Both the position numbers and the translations under genes were made by a program. Shown here one piece after another: positions 8,450 to 16,384 of a stretch of 64,000 nt of DNA (positions are counted from its first letter, which is position 1; each line of letters begins with the position of its first letter). The notes beneath the pieces are model-generated. The model was not told where the DNA came from. It did not search any database and saw only the letters and a program-made list of their open reading frames with translations. This stretch comes from Chryseobacterium salipaludis (lineage in GTDB: Bacteria > Bacteroidota > Bacteroidia > Flavobacteriales > Weeksellaceae), in the NCBI RefSeq assembly GCF_022968825.1, contig NZ_JALHKS010000001.1, positions 124,001 to 188,000 on the forward strand. The letters run 5' to 3'.

Positions 8450-8475
8450 GTCTTTATTTCTTTTAAAGTTCTGCG

Positions 8476-8483
8476 CAAATGTA
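8476..8483 (-). promoter_or_regulatory. -7 box of beta-barrel gene 2
   Basis: Minus-strand TACATTTG, matching TAnnTTTG, 27 bases upstream of the ATG at 8449. Confidence 0.55.
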
Positions 8484-8666
8484 GCCTCTATTCTCAATCA
8501 ACCGAAATATTAAACACCTGTTTTAATAAAAACTGATTCTAATCATGTATTACCATATTTTTAAGCCAAATTATTGCCGGAATCAAAAGAAAAAATAAAC
8601 CTGGTACGCTTTCGACAAAAGCATTTTCACTTGAACCTGATGAATTAATTATGAATCAGTATTTTA

Positions 8667-8674
8667 TATTTTTG
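8667..8674 (+). promoter_or_regulatory. Orphan plus-strand -7 box
   Basis: TATTTTTG on the plus strand with no substantial plus-strand gene behind it, inside the 317-base gene-free stretch 8450-8766. About 50 bases downstream lies a hairpin that can terminate in this direction. Apart from these sites and the -7 box at 8476 the stretch is plain A/T-rich sequence. Confidence 0.3.
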
Positions 8675-8715
8675 TCAGGGGATTGCGTTATCTTTTTTGA
8701 ACGAATAACAAAAAC

Positions 8716-8742
8716 AAAAAACTGCCCGGGTGGACAGTTTTT
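8716..8742. terminator. Terminator of beta-barrel gene 3, usable in both directions
   Basis: Arms AAAAACTG and CAGTTTTT around a GC-rich loop; A-rich flanks on one side and T-rich on the other make it a plausible terminator on both strands. It is 25 bases past the stop of the 8767-9333 gene. Confidence 0.7.
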
Positions 8743-8766
8743 ATCATGTAAGTAAATACGTAAATG

Positions 8767-9333
8767 TTATTGCTGATCACGCAGCGCTGCTTCTGCACGG
8801 GAGTTCGGCAGATAGATTTGGAATCCTACACCTAAATAAAGATTACCTTGCGCCGTAGTATTTCCACCTCCTACAAGGCCCTGGTATTTAAGCATTCCTT
8901 CCAACCCTACATTTTGGGTAATGAAATAAGAATAACCGGCACCAATTCCCAATTCTACACCGTTGGTAGAATTACCGGCGCTGGAATTATTCCCTCCAAA
9001 ACCGGCGCTTCCTTCAGCGAAGAACGCTCCGTTTCTCAGGAGGTTATCAATTTCGTTGGAAGCAAAATAATACCGTGTAAATGGTGCAATGCTCCAGGTT
9101 GTCTGGGTGTCACTGCTGCCTTCCGGACTAGCTACGTCCAAGCCGACCTGCGCACCCACAGCCCATCGGTCCTGCACAAAATAACCCAGTTTTGGAGTCA
9201 GATTCATATTGAATCCGTTTGTAAATTTAATGTTGGCGACCTGCGCACCTACCATCCAGTTTCCCTGTTGCAGCTGAGCGGCCGCATTGGTACTAAACAT
9301 TGCCACAACAGCGGCGAGAATTAACTTTTTCAT
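8767..9333 (-). CDS. Outer membrane beta-barrel protein (tandem copy 3)
   Basis: A 188-residue product with a signal peptide (MKKLILAAVVAMFSTNAAA) and short Gly/Asn-rich strands in 8-stranded barrel style. GYFVQDRWAVGAQVGLDV resembles the equivalent region of its two neighbours, suggesting an old tandem family. Unlike typical barrels it does not end in an aromatic residue: after YLGVGFQIYLPN there is a 12-residue polar tail (SRAEAALRDQQ). No TAnnTTTG box was found upstream. Confidence 0.75.
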   Translation of the reverse strand: MKKLILAAVVAMFSTNAAAQLQQGNWMVGAQVANIKFTNGFNMNLTPKLGYFVQDRWAVGAQVGLDVASPEGSSDTQTTWSIAPFTRYYFASNEIDNLLRNGAFFAEGSAGFGGNNSSAGNSTNGVELGIGAGYSYFITQNVGLEGMLKYQGLVGGGNTTAQGNLYLGVGFQIYLPNSRAEAALRDQQ

Positions 9334-9514
9334 ATTTTATTTTGATTTGGTTTTAATGTTTGTCAGGAACAACGTCTCTAAACACCATTCTTTCTATTTC
9401 CTGCACAAACCCTATCAAAACATGCTCCATTAAGAATTTTTAACGTAAAAAAGTTAATTTTTATTTATAAAATATTTCATTTAAATAATTTGAAACAGCG
9501 CGGAAACCCGTATG

Positions 9515-10477
9515 TTAACCCTCTTCACGCTGTCGCTGATCTTCTTTTCCATATGCTGCAATAATTTTCCGCACGACCGGGTGCCGAACCACATCTTCCT
9601 CATGCAAATACACAAAACCGATCTCTTTTACATCCTGCAAAATGCGCATTGATTCTTTTAAGCCTGATTTTTGTTTCATCGGGAGGTCCACCTGGCTTGG
9701 ATCTCCGGTAATGATGAATTTTGCATTCATTCCCATTCTGGTCAGGAACATTTTCATCTGAGCATGGGTCGTGTTCTGCGCTTCATCCAGAATAACAAAG
9801 GCCTCGTCCAGCGTCCGGCCGCGCATAAACGCCAGTGGTGCGACTTCAATCACATGTTTTTCCATCAGTCCTTCCAGCTTCTCGTTGGGAATCATATCCC
9901 GCAAAGCATCATATAGCGGTTGCAGATACGGATCCAGTTTCTCTTTCAGGTCACCCGGCAGAAAACCTAAACTCTCCCCTGCTTCCACGGCCGGCCTTGT
10001 CAGAATAATCCTTTTCACCTCTTTGTCGCGCAGGGCGCGCACCGCAAGTGCCACACTGGTGTATGTTTTTCCGGTTCCGGCGGGACCAATGGCAAAGACC
10101 ATATCCTTTTTTTCACTCTCGCGCACCAGTTTTTTAAGGTTGGCGGTTTTAGCTTTAATAATTTTGCCGTTCACGCCTTTCACGATAATGTCTTGGTCAA
10201 ACACGAGTTCCTTTTCTTCTTCGTTTTTGAAATTGAGGATATTTTCAAAATCCTTCAGCGACACTGAACTGCTTTTGGAAATATAATCCACAATATCATC
10301 GAGCTTTTGCTTGAACAAATCCAATGCATCGCGGTTGCCGGCGGCAAAAATACTGTGGTCCCGGCCTGTGATTTTCAGTGTGGGAAATCTGGATTTAAGT
10401 AAATTAAAGTATTGGTTATTGACACCATAGAAACTGGTCAGGTCAATATCGTGGAGTTCATAATTTATTTCGTACAT
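9515..10477 (-). CDS. PhoH-like ATPase (PhoH family)
   Basis: A 320-residue cytoplasmic P-loop protein of the PhoH/YbeZ family, linked in other bacteria to RNA metabolism and ribosome maturation, often with YbeY. It has an N-terminal KH-like region (residues 1-90), Walker A GPAGTGKT at 131-138, and Walker B with DEAQ (FVILDEAQNTT), then the RMGMNAKFIITGDPSQVDLP segment characteristic of PhoH. Length is normal. It diverges from the SAM hydroxide adenosyltransferase gene. ybeY is not nearby. Confidence 0.93.
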   Translation of the reverse strand: MYEINYELHDIDLTSFYGVNNQYFNLLKSRFPTLKITGRDHSIFAAGNRDALDLFKQKLDDIVDYISKSSSVSLKDFENILNFKNEEEKELVFDQDIIVKGVNGKIIKAKTANLKKLVRESEKKDMVFAIGPAGTGKTYTSVALAVRALRDKEVKRIILTRPAVEAGESLGFLPGDLKEKLDPYLQPLYDALRDMIPNEKLEGLMEKHVIEVAPLAFMRGRTLDEAFVILDEAQNTTHAQMKMFLTRMGMNAKFIITGDPSQVDLPMKQKSGLKESMRILQDVKEIGFVYLHEEDVVRHPVVRKIIAAYGKEDQRQREEG

Positions 10478-10619
10478 ATGGTTTTATTTGAATTTAATCT
10501 TTGAGGTTTTGTACTAAACACCGTCAGATCCTGTATGGGATTCTAAATGTAGTTTTTTATTTCTAAATTACTTCGTATCATCAGCACGAAAGTACCAAAG
10601 CTGAAAATTTTTTTTATTC

Positions 10620-10627
10620 TAAATTTG
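10620..10627 (+). promoter_or_regulatory. -7 box of the SAM hydroxide adenosyltransferase gene
   Basis: TAAATTTG matches TAnnTTTG and lies 20 bases before the ATG at 10647. Confidence 0.6.
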
Positions 10628-10646
10628 CAATCCTTCTGAAAAACTC

Positions 10647-11483
10647 ATGGCAGTAATAACTTTTACCTCGGACTATGGATTAGTTGATCATCGCGTTGCG
10701 GCGGTGAAAGGCGCCATCCTGGCCCAAAACTCCGGTGCAATGATTGTTGATATTTCACATGAGATTCAGGCTTATAATTTACTGCAAACCGCTTACATTC
10801 TGCGCAATGCGTACCCCTTCTTTCCAAAAGGCACGGTGCACATTATTTCGGTGGACAGTTTTCATGCCAAAGAACGGAAGTGTATTTTATACAAAGCCGA
10901 TGGCCATTACTTTATTGCCGCCGATAATGGACTGCTCAGCCTGATCTTCAATGACATAAAACCGGAAGCTGTTTATGAAATCACATTCAACAACCGCTTT
11001 GATGATGAGATCCGGTTCACGTCTACCGATATCTTTGCGCCGGTGTCAGTACACCTGTATAACGGGGGCCTGCCGGAAATGATCGGCCGCCGCTTTGATA
11101 CGCCGAAGCAGTTGTCTCAGCCCCGCGCCGTCTTTAATGAAAGCGAACAAATGCTGGTGGGTGAAATTATATATATTGACAATTTCGGCAACGTTGTCAG
11201 CAATATCAACCGCAGATTTTTCGAAAAGTGCAGTACCGGATTTGATTACTTCCTGGTGAAATTTCGGAACCTGGCACTCTCCCGCGTATACGATCAGTAC
11301 ACAGACCTGGTGCATGACTGGGCTGCAGAACAGGAATGCCATGGCAAAGCTGCCGCTATTTTTAATGATGCGGGTATGCTGGAACTCACCATTTATAAAG
11401 GAAATCGTGACAACGGTGCCAAAACACTCTTCGGCCTGCAGGTAGGCGAAAACATTTTTGTGGAATTTAGCCGTAAGCCATAA
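10647..11483 (+). CDS. SAM hydroxide adenosyltransferase (DUF62 family)
   Basis: Members of this family hydrolyse S-adenosylmethionine to adenosine and methionine using an activated water, and are related to fluorinases. The 278-residue product starts with the family motif TFTSDYGLVDHRV, has the central FIAADNGLLS segment with the conserved Asp-Asn-Gly, and the C-terminal domain motif IYIDNFGNVVSNI that helps bind SAM at the trimer interface. Length is typical. The cellular purpose is unclear; SAM level control is one idea. It is followed by hemJ with a separate promoter. Confidence 0.88.
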   Translation: MAVITFTSDYGLVDHRVAAVKGAILAQNSGAMIVDISHEIQAYNLLQTAYILRNAYPFFPKGTVHIISVDSFHAKERKCILYKADGHYFIAADNGLLSLIFNDIKPEAVYEITFNNRFDDEIRFTSTDIFAPVSVHLYNGGLPEMIGRRFDTPKQLSQPRAVFNESEQMLVGEIIYIDNFGNVVSNINRRFFEKCSTGFDYFLVKFRNLALSRVYDQYTDLVHDWAAEQECHGKAAAIFNDAGMLELTIYKGNRDNGAKTLFGLQVGENIFVEFSRKP

Positions 11484-11554
11484 TTTCCATTTACGTTCTT
11501 CTGAATATTTCATTTCCGCCGCAATCGCAATTCCTTAAAAAGCTGGGGAAACAC

Positions 11555-11562
11555 TATCTTTG
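11555..11562 (+). promoter_or_regulatory. -7 box of hemJ-gldF-gldG
   Basis: TATCTTTG matches TAnnTTTG, 19 bases before the hemJ ATG at 11581. It overlaps an in-frame TTG at 11560, ruling that out as the start. Confidence 0.65.
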
Positions 11563-11580
11563 TGCACCATTTTTAAGTGC

Positions 11581-12144
11581 ATGTTATATTTAATTGTTAA
11601 AGCTTTTCACGTTGTTTTTATGGTAAGCTACTTTGCCGGAATCTTTTATCTGGTGCGGCTTTTTGTCTATTATAAGGACACCGACGAGTTTGAAGCAACA
11701 AAACAACAAGTGCTCCGTGAACAATATGCCTTTATGGCCAGACGGTTGTGGAACATTATCACCGTTCCGGCCGGCGTGATTATGCTCGTAGCCGGGATTA
11801 CTATGATTATACTGAACACGGGCTTACTGAAAACCCCATGGTTTCATTTAAAACTCACTTTTTTGGTTGGTCTGGCTATGTATCACTGGTGGTGCTGGAA
11901 ACGGGTACAACAATTCCAGCAGCTTAACGGCAAAACACTTCCATTTAAAAATCTCGCATTGAGGCAGGCCAATGAAATCGCGACCTTAATTTTATTTTTA
12001 GTCATATTTACGGTTCTGCTTAAATCAGCAGTACTCTCCTATTGGTGGCAGCTCATCTGTGGCTTTTTGGTTTTTGCGGTACTCATTATGCTTACAGTAA
12101 AGCTGGTTAATAAGGCTAAAAACCGAAATAAATCTGAACAGTAA
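11581..12144 (+). CDS. hemJ: HemJ-type protoporphyrinogen IX oxidase (CopD family)
   Basis: An inner-membrane haem-dependent oxidase proposed to carry out the penultimate step of haem synthesis where HemG/HemY are absent. The 187-residue product has four to five membrane helices; helix 1 carries the conserved His (KAFHVVFMVSYFAGIFYLVRLF) and a later helix has LVGLAMYHWW. The MARRLW-type loop (AFMARRLWNIIT) is typical of HemJ. Start chosen at the ATG after the promoter. It is 15 bp ahead of gldF and probably cotranscribed. Related CopD-family proteins of unknown role cannot be excluded. Confidence 0.75.
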   Translation: MLYLIVKAFHVVFMVSYFAGIFYLVRLFVYYKDTDEFEATKQQVLREQYAFMARRLWNIITVPAGVIMLVAGITMIILNTGLLKTPWFHLKLTFLVGLAMYHWWCWKRVQQFQQLNGKTLPFKNLALRQANEIATLILFLVIFTVLLKSAVLSYWWQLICGFLVFAVLIMLTVKLVNKAKNRNKSEQ

Positions 12145-12159
12145 ATAAGGCAAAAGTTT

Positions 12160-12888
12160 ATGACGGCAATTTTTAAAAAAGAACTCTGGCAGTTTATCGG
12201 CAACCGCAGCATCTGGTTTGTGATGGCCGCCAGCACCGTGATCGGCGGACTGTTTTTATTCTGGTTTGAAAACGATTTTAATATTTTCGATATCGGCACG
12301 GCCAGCCTGCAGAGTTATTTCGTGCTGATTCCGTGGATACTTCTTTTTCTGATTCCTGCCGTTGCGATGCGCTCCATTGCCGAAGAGGAACAATCAGGCA
12401 CGCTGAGCTGGCTTTTTTCGCAGCCGCTGTCCGTACTGGATATTGTCGCCGGAAAATTTCTGGCGGTTTGGTTCGTTGCGTTGCTGTGCGTGGCGCCCTC
12501 TTTTGTTTATCTTATCGCAGTTTATCAGCTTGGGTTACCGGAAGGGAATCTGGACAGCGGTGCAACGCTGGGCAGTTACCTTGGTGTTGTGGTGCTCACC
12601 GGTGCTCTTTCAGCCATCGGATTATTAGCTTCAGCGCTGGCAAAAAATCAGATTACCGCCTATTTACTGGGTGTAGTCATTTCGTTTTTTATGTATTTCG
12701 GAATAGAGCAACTAGCGAGTTACCGGCTTTTAGGCACCGCCGATTATTACCTGGGAGCGTTGGGATTCTACAAGCATTTCCTGCCTTTTACCCGCGGGTT
12801 GGTGGACAGCCGCGATGTAGCTTATTTTATTTTTATCATCATTCTTTCACTGGGCGCTGCTGCCTTTGCAGTTAGTCGTAAGAAATAA
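12160..12888 (+). CDS. gldF: Gliding motility ABC transporter permease GldF
   Basis: GldF is the membrane permease of the GldA-GldF-GldG ABC transporter, needed for gliding in Flavobacterium johnsoniae but conserved in many non-gliding relatives. The 242-residue product is an ABC-2 type permease with about six helices, a cytoplasmic N-terminus (MTAIFKKELWQF) and the conserved RSIAEEEQSGTLSWLFSQP segment near residue 75. It is 9 bp upstream of gldG. The ATPase gene gldA is not in the window, which agrees with its usual separate location. Confidence 0.9.
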   Translation: MTAIFKKELWQFIGNRSIWFVMAASTVIGGLFLFWFENDFNIFDIGTASLQSYFVLIPWILLFLIPAVAMRSIAEEEQSGTLSWLFSQPLSVLDIVAGKFLAVWFVALLCVAPSFVYLIAVYQLGLPEGNLDSGATLGSYLGVVVLTGALSAIGLLASALAKNQITAYLLGVVISFFMYFGIEQLASYRLLGTADYYLGALGFYKHFLPFTRGLVDSRDVAYFIFIIILSLGAAAFAVSRKK

Positions 12889-12897
12889 CAATATCTG

Positions 12898-14556
12898 ATG
12901 TCTAAAAAAACAATCTCGATCTCAGTTGTCCTTCTTATTCTGCTATTGGCTGCCATTTCAGGTGTTTTCGGTACGCGCCTGGACCTTACGCAGGAAAAAA
13001 GATATACACTGTCTGAACCAACCAGGAAAATTCTTAAAGAAATTGCGAAACCTCTTTCGGTAAAGGTATATCTGGAAGGTGATTTTCCCGCAAGTTTTCG
13101 GCAACTGCAGGAGGAAACGCGCTTTATGCTCGAAGAGTTCAGTAAAATAAATCCAAAGGTTTCTTATACATTTATCGATCCCATTAAAACTAAAATGTCA
13201 AAAGATACTTTGGCTGCGATGGGAATGCAACCTTCTATTTTGCCCGATATGAAGGAGGGCCGGATTTCTGAGATTGTATTGTTTCCCTATGCGGCACTGC
13301 GGTATGATGAATATGGGACTGCTGTTCCGCTGATTGTTAATCAGACCGGAATCAGTGCAGAGGAGCAACTGTCTCTTTCCATTGAAAACCTGGAGTACAA
13401 TCTCATTTCGAACATCCGTAGTTTAACACAGGACAAGAGAAAAAATGTGGGTATCCTGATTAATCAGGATGAACTGCGTCCGGAAGAGTTCAGCGGTTTT
13501 ATGGAAATGGCACTGGAGAATTACAATGCCGGACCGATCATTCCGTCCAATCAAAAGGAACTTACGTACGCAGATATGCCTTTACTGGAGCAGGCTCATG
13601 CACTCGTAATTGCAAAACCGCGCAAGACTTTTACCGAAAATGAAAAAGTGCTGCTGGACCAATACATAATGAAAGGCGGAAAAACGCTCTGGATGATGGA
13701 TGCCGTGAATGCTGAAATGGATACACTGCTGCACACTGATAAAATCATGGCCTACCCGATCGACCTGAACATGACGGATTTTTTCTTTAATTATGGAATA
13801 AGAATTAACGCGGGTCTGGTCAAAGACAAACAAAAAGCAGCTTTGCTTAGGCTCCAAACCGGCGAAGTGGCCGGAAATCCGCAATACACCAGTTTCATGT
13901 GGCCCTATTTTCCGCTGGGAATTTCGGAAACCAAGAACAGCATTACCAAAAACCTGAACCCTGTTAAATTTGAATTCCCAACGTCCATTGATACGCTCGG
14001 CCGGCCGAATATTAAAACACAGGTTTTGTTCGAATCCAGTACACACACCCAAGTGAAACAGGTGCCAAATTATGTTGCCCTGTCGGAAATCGTGCGCGCT
14101 GATTCGGTGGCTGCCGGCGAAAGCAAATCAACGCCGAAAATTTTTGCAGTGAGCCTGGAAGGTAAATTCAGGTCTGCTTATGAAAACCGAAGCGAAAGAC
14201 AAAAGTTTCCCAACTTCCGTGCAGAAAGCCCTGACAATAAAATGATCGTCATTGCTGATGGTGATGTAGGGCGGAACCAAATCTACAAAGGAACTCCGCT
14301 GCCGCTCGGTGAGGATCTTCTCACTAAGCAATCTTATGGAAACCGGCAGTTTCTGCAAAACGCGCTGGATTTTCTGCTGGACGATGATAATCTGATGGAA
14401 CTCCGGAACCGCGATTTGCAGATTCGCCTGCTGGACCGGGCAAAAGTAGATGAAGAACGTTCCTACTGGCGCTGGATGACCATTTTTATACCATTGGCGA
14501 TTGTAGCAGCAGTTGGCGGTCTGTTTCATTATCTGAGACAGCGCCGGTTTGCCTGA
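12898..14556 (+). CDS. gldG: Gliding motility ABC transporter accessory protein GldG
   Basis: A 552-residue protein with an N-terminal membrane helix (residues about 7-25), a large extracytoplasmic ABC-type uncharacterised transport domain (GldG/Mucin-binding-like, from RLDLTQEKRYTLSEPT to about residue 520) and a C-terminal helix (FIPLAIVAAVGGLFHYL). The RYTLSEPTRKIL motif is the family N-terminal signature. It is encoded directly after gldF, and its stop is 2 bp from the convergent stop of the DUF4268 gene with no room for a separate terminator. Confidence 0.9.
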   Translation: MSKKTISISVVLLILLLAAISGVFGTRLDLTQEKRYTLSEPTRKILKEIAKPLSVKVYLEGDFPASFRQLQEETRFMLEEFSKINPKVSYTFIDPIKTKMSKDTLAAMGMQPSILPDMKEGRISEIVLFPYAALRYDEYGTAVPLIVNQTGISAEEQLSLSIENLEYNLISNIRSLTQDKRKNVGILINQDELRPEEFSGFMEMALENYNAGPIIPSNQKELTYADMPLLEQAHALVIAKPRKTFTENEKVLLDQYIMKGGKTLWMMDAVNAEMDTLLHTDKIMAYPIDLNMTDFFFNYGIRINAGLVKDKQKAALLRLQTGEVAGNPQYTSFMWPYFPLGISETKNSITKNLNPVKFEFPTSIDTLGRPNIKTQVLFESSTHTQVKQVPNYVALSEIVRADSVAAGESKSTPKIFAVSLEGKFRSAYENRSERQKFPNFRAESPDNKMIVIADGDVGRNQIYKGTPLPLGEDLLTKQSYGNRQFLQNALDFLLDDDNLMELRNRDLQIRLLDRAKVDEERSYWRWMTIFIPLAIVAAVGGLFHYLRQRRFA

Positions 14557-14558
14557 AG

Positions 14559-14987
14559 TCACATGTCTTTAATGTAATCTTCGTACTCCAGAAAGACACG
14601 TTCAAAACCCTCCATCTTTTCAATAAAGAATTCGAAAATGTCACGCCAGGTATTTTTATTATAAATAGAAACGCCTGTTAGCTCCGTCCAGAAGCGTGCG
14701 ATTACTTTGCCATTTTCCAGTGTATAAAATTCATTTTTATAAACGTAACCAACTTCCTCCTGCAGCATATTTTCCAGGGACTCCATCTTTTCATAGTACG
14801 CATTACGAAACAGTTCGTCTTTCATTTCGATATCGAGAGATACCTCTGCTTTCTTGTTGTCTGCATTGAATTTAAATGAAAAGTCCTTAATCTGGGTATC
14901 ATAAAGAATCCACTGCCGCGGAAAAGATTTTCCAAAAGCGGTCCAGAATTCTTTCTTCATCGCCTGTGCTTCCTGTTTGCTAAACAT
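14559..14987 (-). CDS. DUF4268 domain-containing protein
   Basis: A 142-residue acidic cytoplasmic protein, probably of the DUF4268 family by its motifs (KKEFWTAFGKSF at the N-terminus, FEFFIEKMEGFERVF near the C-terminus, and the central LDIEMKDELFRNAYYEKMESLE). The domain is known as a stand-alone protein or at the C-terminus of some DNA-related proteins; no function is established. No partner is obvious: it sits between gldG (convergent) and kbl. Confidence 0.75.
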   Translation of the reverse strand: MFSKQEAQAMKKEFWTAFGKSFPRQWILYDTQIKDFSFKFNADNKKAEVSLDIEMKDELFRNAYYEKMESLENMLQEEVGYVYKNEFYTLENGKVIARFWTELTGVSIYNKNTWRDIFEFFIEKMEGFERVFLEYEDYIKDM

Positions 14988-15050
14988 AGTTCGTCCGGGT
15001 TTACCGCTAAGATAGTTTTATATTTTAAAATGTCGGATTTGTGAATTTAA

Positions 15051-15081
15051 AAAGTCCCGAAACCAGTGGCGACGGGACTTT
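15051..15081 (-). terminator. Terminator of kbl
   Basis: A 9-bp perfect stem AAAGTCCCG/CGGGACTTT with a 13-base loop, 22 bases past the kbl stop. Confidence 0.75.
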
Positions 15082-15102
15082 ATAAGTTATATTACATGTC
15101 AA

Positions 15103-16299
15103 TCAGGAAATCACGCCGAGCTCCTTACCTACTTTCGTAAACGCTTCGATCGCCTGATCCAGTTGTTCACGGGTATGCGCGGCTGATAACTGCACCCGGA
15201 TTCTGGCCTTTCCGCGCGGCACCACCGGGAAGAAGAAACCTATCACGTAAATTCCTTCATCCATTAATTTTTCAGCCATTTTCTGAGCTAGAGGTGCATC
15301 GTACAACATCACCGGTACAATGGCAGCGTCACCGTCCGGGATATCAAATCCTTTGACTTTCATTTCTGCCCGGAAATATTCGGCATTTTCCATTACTTTA
15401 TCACGTAAGGAAGTATCTTCTGTCAACATATCCAGCACTTCGATGGCCGCACCCACAATACCGGGTGCCAGCGAGTTGGAGAACAAATACGGACGCGAAC
15501 GCTGACGAAGCATATCAATAATTTCTTTTTTACCGGACGTAAAACCGCCCAGCGCACCGCCCAGTGCTTTTCCTAAAGTAGATGTAATAATATCGACCCG
15601 GCCCATCACATCATTTGCCTCATGCGTACCGCGGCCTGTTTTACCTATAAAACCGGTGGCGTGGGAATCATCCACCATCACCAGACACTTATATTTTTCT
15701 GCCAGGTCACAGATGCCTTTCAAATCTGCTACGATTCCGTCCATTGAGAAAACGCCGTCGGTCACAATAATTTTGAAACGGTGCTCTTTCTCAGAAGCAA
15801 TTTTTAACTGCTCTTCCAGATCCCGGAGGTCATTATTTTTATAGCGATATCGCGCTGCTTTACACAAACGAACGCCATCAATAATGGAAGCGTGATTCAG
15901 TTCATCAGAAATAATGGCATCTTCCGCCGTGAACAAAGGTTCGAATACACCGCCGTTTGCATCAAAACAAGCTGCGTACAGAATAGTGTCCTCCAAGCCT
16001 AAAAAGTCGGATATTTTCTTTTCCAGTTCTTTATGAATATCCTGCGTACCACAGATAAAACGCACAGACGACATTCCGTATCCATGTGAATCTACAGCCG
16101 CCTTGGAAGCATTCATCACCCGTTCATTATTAGAAAGACCGAGGTAGTTATTGGCGCAAAAATTCAGCAGTTGCTTTCCGTTCGCCTCGATTACCGCACT
16201 CTGTGGGGAAGTAATGATTCTTTCGGTTTTATACAGCCCGTCCTGTTTAATATTTTCAAGCTCTGATTGCAGTGATTGCAGAAATTCATTGGAGATCAT
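15103..16299 (-). CDS. kbl: Glycine C-acetyltransferase (2-amino-3-ketobutyrate CoA ligase)
   Basis: A PLP enzyme of the alpha-oxoamine synthase family; Kbl cleaves 2-amino-3-oxobutyrate with CoA to glycine and acetyl-CoA in threonine breakdown. The 398-residue product has the family features [11 protein letters not shown], a DDSHATGF strand, and the PLP lysine in STLGKALGG near residue 245. The length and the lack of an N-terminal extension favour Kbl over serine palmitoyltransferase, but that related activity cannot be fully excluded. No threonine dehydrogenase gene is close by. Confidence 0.88.
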   Translation of the reverse strand: MISNEFLQSLQSELENIKQDGLYKTERIITSPQSAVIEANGKQLLNFCANNYLGLSNNERVMNASKAAVDSHGYGMSSVRFICGTQDIHKELEKKISDFLGLEDTILYAACFDANGGVFEPLFTAEDAIISDELNHASIIDGVRLCKAARYRYKNNDLRDLEEQLKIASEKEHRFKIIVTDGVFSMDGIVADLKGICDLAEKYKCLVMVDDSHATGFIGKTGRGTHEANDVMGRVDIITSTLGKALGGALGGFTSGKKEIIDMLRQRSRPYLFSNSLAPGIVGAAIEVLDMLTEDTSLRDKVMENAEYFRAEMKVKGFDIPDGDAAIVPVMLYDAPLAQKMAEKLMDEGIYVIGFFFPVVPRGKARIRVQLSAAHTREQLDQAIEAFTKVGKELGVIS

Positions 16300-16330
16300 A
16301 GTAATAATTTAGTGTCGCTAAAATACGAAA

Positions 16331-16351
16331 AAAAGCCCGCATGCGCAGGCT
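16331..16351 (-). terminator. Terminator of the M1 peptidase gene
   Basis: Imperfect hairpin with AGCC/GGCT arms and an inner GCATGC palindrome, followed on the minus strand by a T7 run, about 34 bases past the gene stop. Confidence 0.65.
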
Positions 16352-16384
16352 CTGAAATCTATGTATGTATAAAGATTAGGTCAT

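Noticed and set aside
12160-14556. gldF-gldG as proof of gliding motility
   Set aside because: These genes are widespread in non-gliding Bacteroidota, and other gld/spr genes are not in the window.
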